Shown here: in pieces, positions 60,903 through 64,000 of the stretch
How positions within the stretch are numbered: position 1 is the stretch's first letter
Layout: every line of letters begins with the position of its first letter
Assembly (NCBI RefSeq): GCF_900111745.1
Contig: NZ_FOIJ01000011.1
Location: forward strand, 124,001 to 188,000
From: Stigmatella erecta
GTDB taxonomy: Bacteria > Myxococcota > Myxococcia > Myxococcales > Myxococcaceae
Direction: 5' to 3'
Length of the DNA: 64,000 nt
The notes under the pieces: generated by a model
Database searches by the model: none
What the model saw: only the letters and a program-made list of their open reading frames with translations
Told to the model about the DNA's origin: nothing
Made by a program: the position numbers and the translations under genes

Positions 60903-62656
60903 CCCTCCCGCCCCGTCCGCGCCAGCGCCCACGCGCCCTTGGCCATCTCCACCACGAGGCTCACCGGCCCGGCCTTCTTCGGCGCCACCAGCTCCCCCGC
61001 GAGGAACTGCCGCAGCGCATCGCTCCGGCGCAGCTTGCCGCTGGAGGTGCGTGGCAGGGTCCCCGGCGTCAGCAGCCGCACCGTGTGCGGACGGATTCCC
61101 GTGCCCTGAACAATCGCCGCGCTCACCTGCTCCTCCACCGCCCCATCGTTCTCGGCCGGGCCCGCGCGCTCGGCGAGGATGAGCAGCGCCTCGTCCTCAC
61201 CGCCCGCGGGGGTGAAGCCCAGCGCCACCGCGCAGCCCACGCGCACCCCGTCCACGGCCTGCATGCACTCCTCGAAGGCCTGGGGCGCGTGGTTGGCCCC
61301 CCGGATGATCACCAGGTCCTTCGCCCGGCCGGTGAGGTACAGCTCGCCGTCCGCCACGAACCCCAGGTCTCCCGTGTCCAACCACCCATCGGCCCCCAGG
61401 GCCCGCGCGGTGGCCTCGCCGTCCCCGTGGTACCCCTTCATCACCGAGGGGCCCCGCGTGTGGACGCGCCCCACGTGCAGCTCGGGCAGCGCGTGACCCC
61501 GCTCGCCGCGGACCGCCACCTCGAAGCCCGGCAGCGGGCTGCCCACGGACACCAACTCCCGCTCGCCCTCCACCACCCGGCCCTCCCGCGCCAGCACGCC
61601 CGCGTCCACGCGCCGGGAGCGCAGCCCCCGGCCACTCGGCGGGAAGGTGACGGCCAGGGCCGCCTCGGACAGCCCATAGACGGGCCGCAGCGCCTCCGCG
61701 GCGAAGCCCTGGGCGGCGAAGCGCGACACGAAGCGGCGCAACGTCTCCGCGGAGACAGGCTCCGCGCCGTTGAGCGCGTGCTTCCAGCCGGAGAGATCCA
61801 CCCCCCGCAGCTCCTCCTCCTTCACCCGCTTGAGGCACAGGCCATAGGCGAAGTTGGGCGCGGGCGAGACGAACCCCTTGTGCCGGGAGAGCGCCCGGAG
61901 CCACAGCGCGGGCCGCGCGAGGAAGACCTCGGGCGGCAGCAGCACCAGGTTGCCCGGGTAATACAGCGCCGAGAGCAGGCAGCCGATGAGGCCCATGTCG
62001 TGGTACAGCGGCAGCCACGAGACGCCCACGGGCACCTCCCCCGGACGCGGAGGCAGGGACGCCTCGAGCGCGGCCACCTGCGCCATCAGCGCCGCGTGGG
62101 TGAGGACCACCGGCTTGGGGGCCACCGTCGAGCCCGAGGAGAACTGGATGAGGCCCGGGGCCTGCGGGGACACGGCCCGCACGGGCAGCGCCTCGCCGGA
62201 GGACACCTCCTCCACCGTCCGGCACCCGAGCCGCGGGCGCGCCGCCTCCACCGAGGCGCCCAGGAGCAGCTTCAGCCGCATCTCGGTGAGCACCAGCACC
62301 GCCTCCGAGACGCGCAGCATGCGCGCGGTGGCGCGGTGGTACTCCTCCATCCGCCCCAGCCGCACCGGAGGGTAGAGCGGCACGGGCACCGCGCCGGCCA
62401 GCAGCACGCCAAAGAAGGCGTCCATGAAGCCCGGAGACGTCGGCAGGAGCAGGGCCACGGCCTCTCCCGGCGCCACCCCCAGGCGCTGCAACCCCGCGGC
62501 CGTCCGCCGGGCCCGGCGGTACACCTCGGCCCACGGCAGCGCCACCTCGCGCTCGGCCGCGTCCACGAAGGTGAGCCCCAGCGCCGTGCGCGCCGTGGCC
62601 TCGAGCATCTCCGGCACGGTGGCGTACTTCACCGGGGGCAAGGCCGGGCCCTTCAT
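60899..62656 (-). CDS. FAAL-type fatty acyl-AMP ligase
   Basis: 585 residues from the ATG at 62656. The adenylation motifs are FSSGSTVAPKPVVLTH and the FAAL-type SWLPLYHDMGLIG. The C-terminal part has GWLDTGDLGFVADGELYLTG and LPRTSSGKLRRS with the catalytic Lys. FAALs make acyl-AMP and pass the acyl group to a carrier protein rather than to CoA. The adjacent 88-residue ACP is the obvious acceptor. It overlaps both neighbours by 4 bases. It probably supplies the fatty starter for the type III PKS. Confidence 0.9.
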   Translation of the reverse strand: MKGPALPPVKYATVPEMLEATARTALGLTFVDAAEREVALPWAEVYRRARRTAAGLQRLGVAPGEAVALLLPTSPGFMDAFFGVLLAGAVPVPLYPPVRLGRMEEYHRATARMLRVSEAVLVLTEMRLKLLLGASVEAARPRLGCRTVEEVSSGEALPVRAVSPQAPGLIQFSSGSTVAPKPVVLTHAALMAQVAALEASLPPRPGEVPVGVSWLPLYHDMGLIGCLLSALYYPGNLVLLPPEVFLARPALWLRALSRHKGFVSPAPNFAYGLCLKRVKEEELRGVDLSGWKHALNGAEPVSAETLRRFVSRFAAQGFAAEALRPVYGLSEAALAVTFPPSGRGLRSRRVDAGVLAREGRVVEGERELVSVGSPLPGFEVAVRGERGHALPELHVGRVHTRGPSVMKGYHGDGEATARALGADGWLDTGDLGFVADGELYLTGRAKDLVIIRGANHAPQAFEECMQAVDGVRVGCAVALGFTPAGGEDEALLILAERAGPAENDGAVEEQVSAAIVQGTGIRPHTVRLLTPGTLPRTSSGKLRRSDALRQFLAGELVAPKKAGPVSLVVEMAKGAWALARTGREG

Positions 62657-62919
62657 GACCGCTCCCCCACCGAGGCACTCACCCGCGTGGCCACCAGCCG
62701 GGCCAGGTCCGCCACGGTGTGCAGCCCCGCCGCGTCCTCCTCGGACAGCTTCACCCGGAAGCGGTTCTCCAGCCCCACCGCCATCACCGTCAGCCCCAGG
62801 CTGTCGAGCTGCAAGTCCCTCATCAAGTCGTGGCCGGGCTCCACGGGGCCCTTCCACTCCAGCTCCTCGAGGGCGATGCGGCGGATCTCCCCCACGACTT
62901 CTTGCTCCAGCTCAACCAC
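62653..62919 (-). CDS. Acyl carrier protein
   Basis: 88 residues. The start is a GTG at 62919 that overlaps the end of the methyltransferase gene by 8 bases. Four-helix ACP with the phosphopantetheine Ser in DLQLDSLGLTVMAVGLE. It overlaps the FAAL gene by 4 bases (ATGA), so it is very probably the FAAL partner. It carries the activated acyl chain for the type III PKS. Confidence 0.9.
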   Translation of the reverse strand: MVELEQEVVGEIRRIALEELEWKGPVEPGHDLMRDLQLDSLGLTVMAVGLENRFRVKLSEEDAAGLHTVADLARLVATRVSASVGERS

Positions 62920-63487
62920 GGCGCACCTCGGGAATGAAGCGGGGATGGTGAACGAAGGCTTGCGCGTACACCTCGCCGAGTGCCTGCTCCTCGGCCCGGA
63001 TGCGCACGTACAGCAGCGCGGCGTTGCCCACGGTGAACACCCCGGCCGTTGCCCAGGCCCCGTGGATGAGCGGCACCGCGAGCAGCTCCAGCACCACCGC
63101 CACGTAGTTGGGGTGGCGCAGGAAGCGGTACGGCCCCCCCGTCACCGGCGCCAGCCCCGGGATGACGATGATGCGCGAGTTCCACCGCTCCCCGAGCGTC
63201 GAGATGGCCCAGTAGCGCAGCGCCTGGGCCAGCACCGCCGCCCCCAGCGCCCCCCACCCCAGCGCGCCCGGGAAGGGCCGGTCCAGGAGAAACACCTCCG
63301 CCAGGCACGACACGAGAAACAGCGAGTGGAACACCACCATCACCCGGTAGTGGCCCTGCCCGCGCTCGATTCCACCCCGGGCGAAGGCGCGCGCGGCGTT
63401 GCGCTTCGAGAGCACCAGCTCGACGAGCCGCTCGGCGCCCAGCAAGCCCATGTAGCCCAGGAACACCGCCTGCGTAGGGCTCACCAT
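62912..63487 (-). CDS. ICMT-type membrane methyltransferase (SrsB/BpsB-like)
   Basis: 191 residues. Starts at 63487 overlapping the PKS stop by 7 bases. About four membrane helices, and the isoprenylcysteine methyltransferase motif GPYRFLRHPNYVAVVLELLAVPLI near residue 130. In type III PKS clusters of Bacillus (bpsB) and Streptomyces (srsB) such enzymes O-methylate alkylpyrones or alkylresorcinols. The same role is likely here. Confidence 0.9.
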   Translation of the reverse strand: MVSPTQAVFLGYMGLLGAERLVELVLSKRNAARAFARGGIERGQGHYRVMVVFHSLFLVSCLAEVFLLDRPFPGALGWGALGAAVLAQALRYWAISTLGERWNSRIIVIPGLAPVTGGPYRFLRHPNYVAVVLELLAVPLIHGAWATAGVFTVGNAALLYVRIRAEEQALGEVYAQAFVHHPRFIPEVRRG

Positions 63488-64000
63488 CGCAGCAGCACCA
63501 GCTCCGAGCAGAAGCCCGGCCCCATCGCCATCACCACCCCCCAGTCCCCCTCCTGGGGCTCCGGGGACTCCAGCGTCTCGCCCAGCACGAAGAGCACCGA
63601 CGCGGAGGAGAGGTTGCCCACCTCCTTCAAGGAGGCCCACGAGCGCGCGATGGCCCCCGCGGGCAGCTCCAGGCTCTCCTCGAACGCCTGGAGCACCTTG
63701 GGCCCGCCGGTGTGGGCCACCCAGTGCCGGATGTCCCCGCGGCTCAGCCGGTGCTGGGCGAGGAAGGCGTCCACGTTGCCACGGATGTGCTCCTTCACGA
63801 GCTGGGGCACCTTCGCCGACAGCACCACCTTGAAGCCCGTGTCGACGATGTCCCAGCCCATGATGCGCTCGGTGTCCGGGTACAACACCGACTGGGAGGC
63901 CACCACGCGGGGGGCGCGCGGCCGGGCCGCCGCCTCGGCGCCCTGCAGCACCACGCACGCGGCCCCATCCCCGAAGAGCCCCGAGGCGATGATGTTGGGG
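63481..64000 (-). CDS. Type III polyketide synthase (chalcone/stilbene synthase family), C-terminal part
   Basis: Partial; 172 residues of the C-terminal end, with the N-terminal part and catalytic Cys beyond the right edge. The visible part starts PNIIASGLFGDGAACVVLQG, typical of the family. Catalytic His is in VAHTGGPKVL and Asn in EVGNLSSASVLF. The fold is complete to the final strand (GPGFCSELVLLRW). It makes alkyl-pyrones, -resorcinols or similar from a starter and malonyl-CoA. It is the first visible gene of the ICMT, ACP, FAAL, FAD-oxidoreductase operon. Confidence 0.93.
   Translation of the reverse strand, partial: PNIIASGLFGDGAACVVLQGAEAAARPRAPRVVASQSVLYPDTERIMGWDIVDTGFKVVLSAKVPQLVKEHIRGNVDAFLAQHRLSRGDIRHWVAHTGGPKVLQAFEESLELPAGAIARSWASLKEVGNLSSASVLFVLGETLESPEPQEGDWGVVMAMGPGFCSELVLLRW

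Overview
The window is a GC-rich chromosomal segment of a myxobacterium, most likely of the Cystobacterineae (Stigmatella, Archangium, Cystobacter type). The evidence is the very high GC, a MYXO-CTERM sorting tail, lipoprotein toxin / imm11 / SUKH cassettes, DUF4388 and PilZ fusions, several very large sensor kinases, a Ser/Thr kinase fused to a histidine kinase, and a Dickkopf-like Cys-rich protein. No rRNA, tRNA or CRISPR array was seen.

Accessory part (1-19.9 kb). The window opens with the 5' end of an antibiotic-biosynthesis-monooxygenase gene on the minus strand. Next comes a visibly AT-richer, translationally coupled four-gene unit at 97-5908 (minus): a double GHKL ATPase / histidine-kinase protein, a receiver-like protein, an unknown protein and an N6-adenine DNA methyltransferase. 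This is a candidate defence or epigenetic module that I cannot match to a named system. Ordinary chromosome follows (DUF4846 protein, M13 peptidase lipoprotein, GH13 alpha-amylase, RBBP9-like hydrolase). A second accessory stretch at 11.9-18.9 kb holds three lipoprotein/partner or toxin/immunity pairs, a NERD-nuclease/helicase, an IS630 scrap and a hairpin element. Two of the toxins look disarmed (one by internal deletion, one by a one-base frameshift) while their imm11 and SUKH immunity genes are intact.

Core part (19.9-52 kb). This holds an amidohydrolase, a PilZ-Hsp70 fusion, a DUF1684 lipoprotein-like protein, a WD/PQQ-like lipoprotein, a MoxR-DUF58-BatA operon, a PAS/GAF histidine kinase whose 3' end overlaps a convergent RIO1 kinase, a Crp/Fnr regulator, a TPR-double-CNB protein, NagZ (with a perfect CRP-type palindrome in front of it), two tandem lipoproteins, a CNB histidine kinase, two small unknowns, a 1776-residue Ser/Thr kinase-AAA-GAF-histidine kinase, a Bcp peroxiredoxin, a metal exporter-like membrane protein and a receiver-DUF4388 protein.

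Metabolic end (51.3-64 kb). A MYXO-CTERM mini-protein and an O-methyltransferase precede a three-gene operon (HAD-UbiA, DprE1-like, DprE2-like) that looks like the mycobacterial decaprenyl-phospho-arabinose pathway. A hybrid sensor kinase follows. The window ends inside a type III polyketide synthase operon (PKS III, ICMT-type methyltransferase, ACP, FAAL-type ligase, FAD oxidoreductase; minus strand, each junction overlapping) with the gene content expected for a phenolic-lipid pathway.

Convergent gene pairs here repeatedly end in compact palindromes that contain the stop codons of one or both genes.
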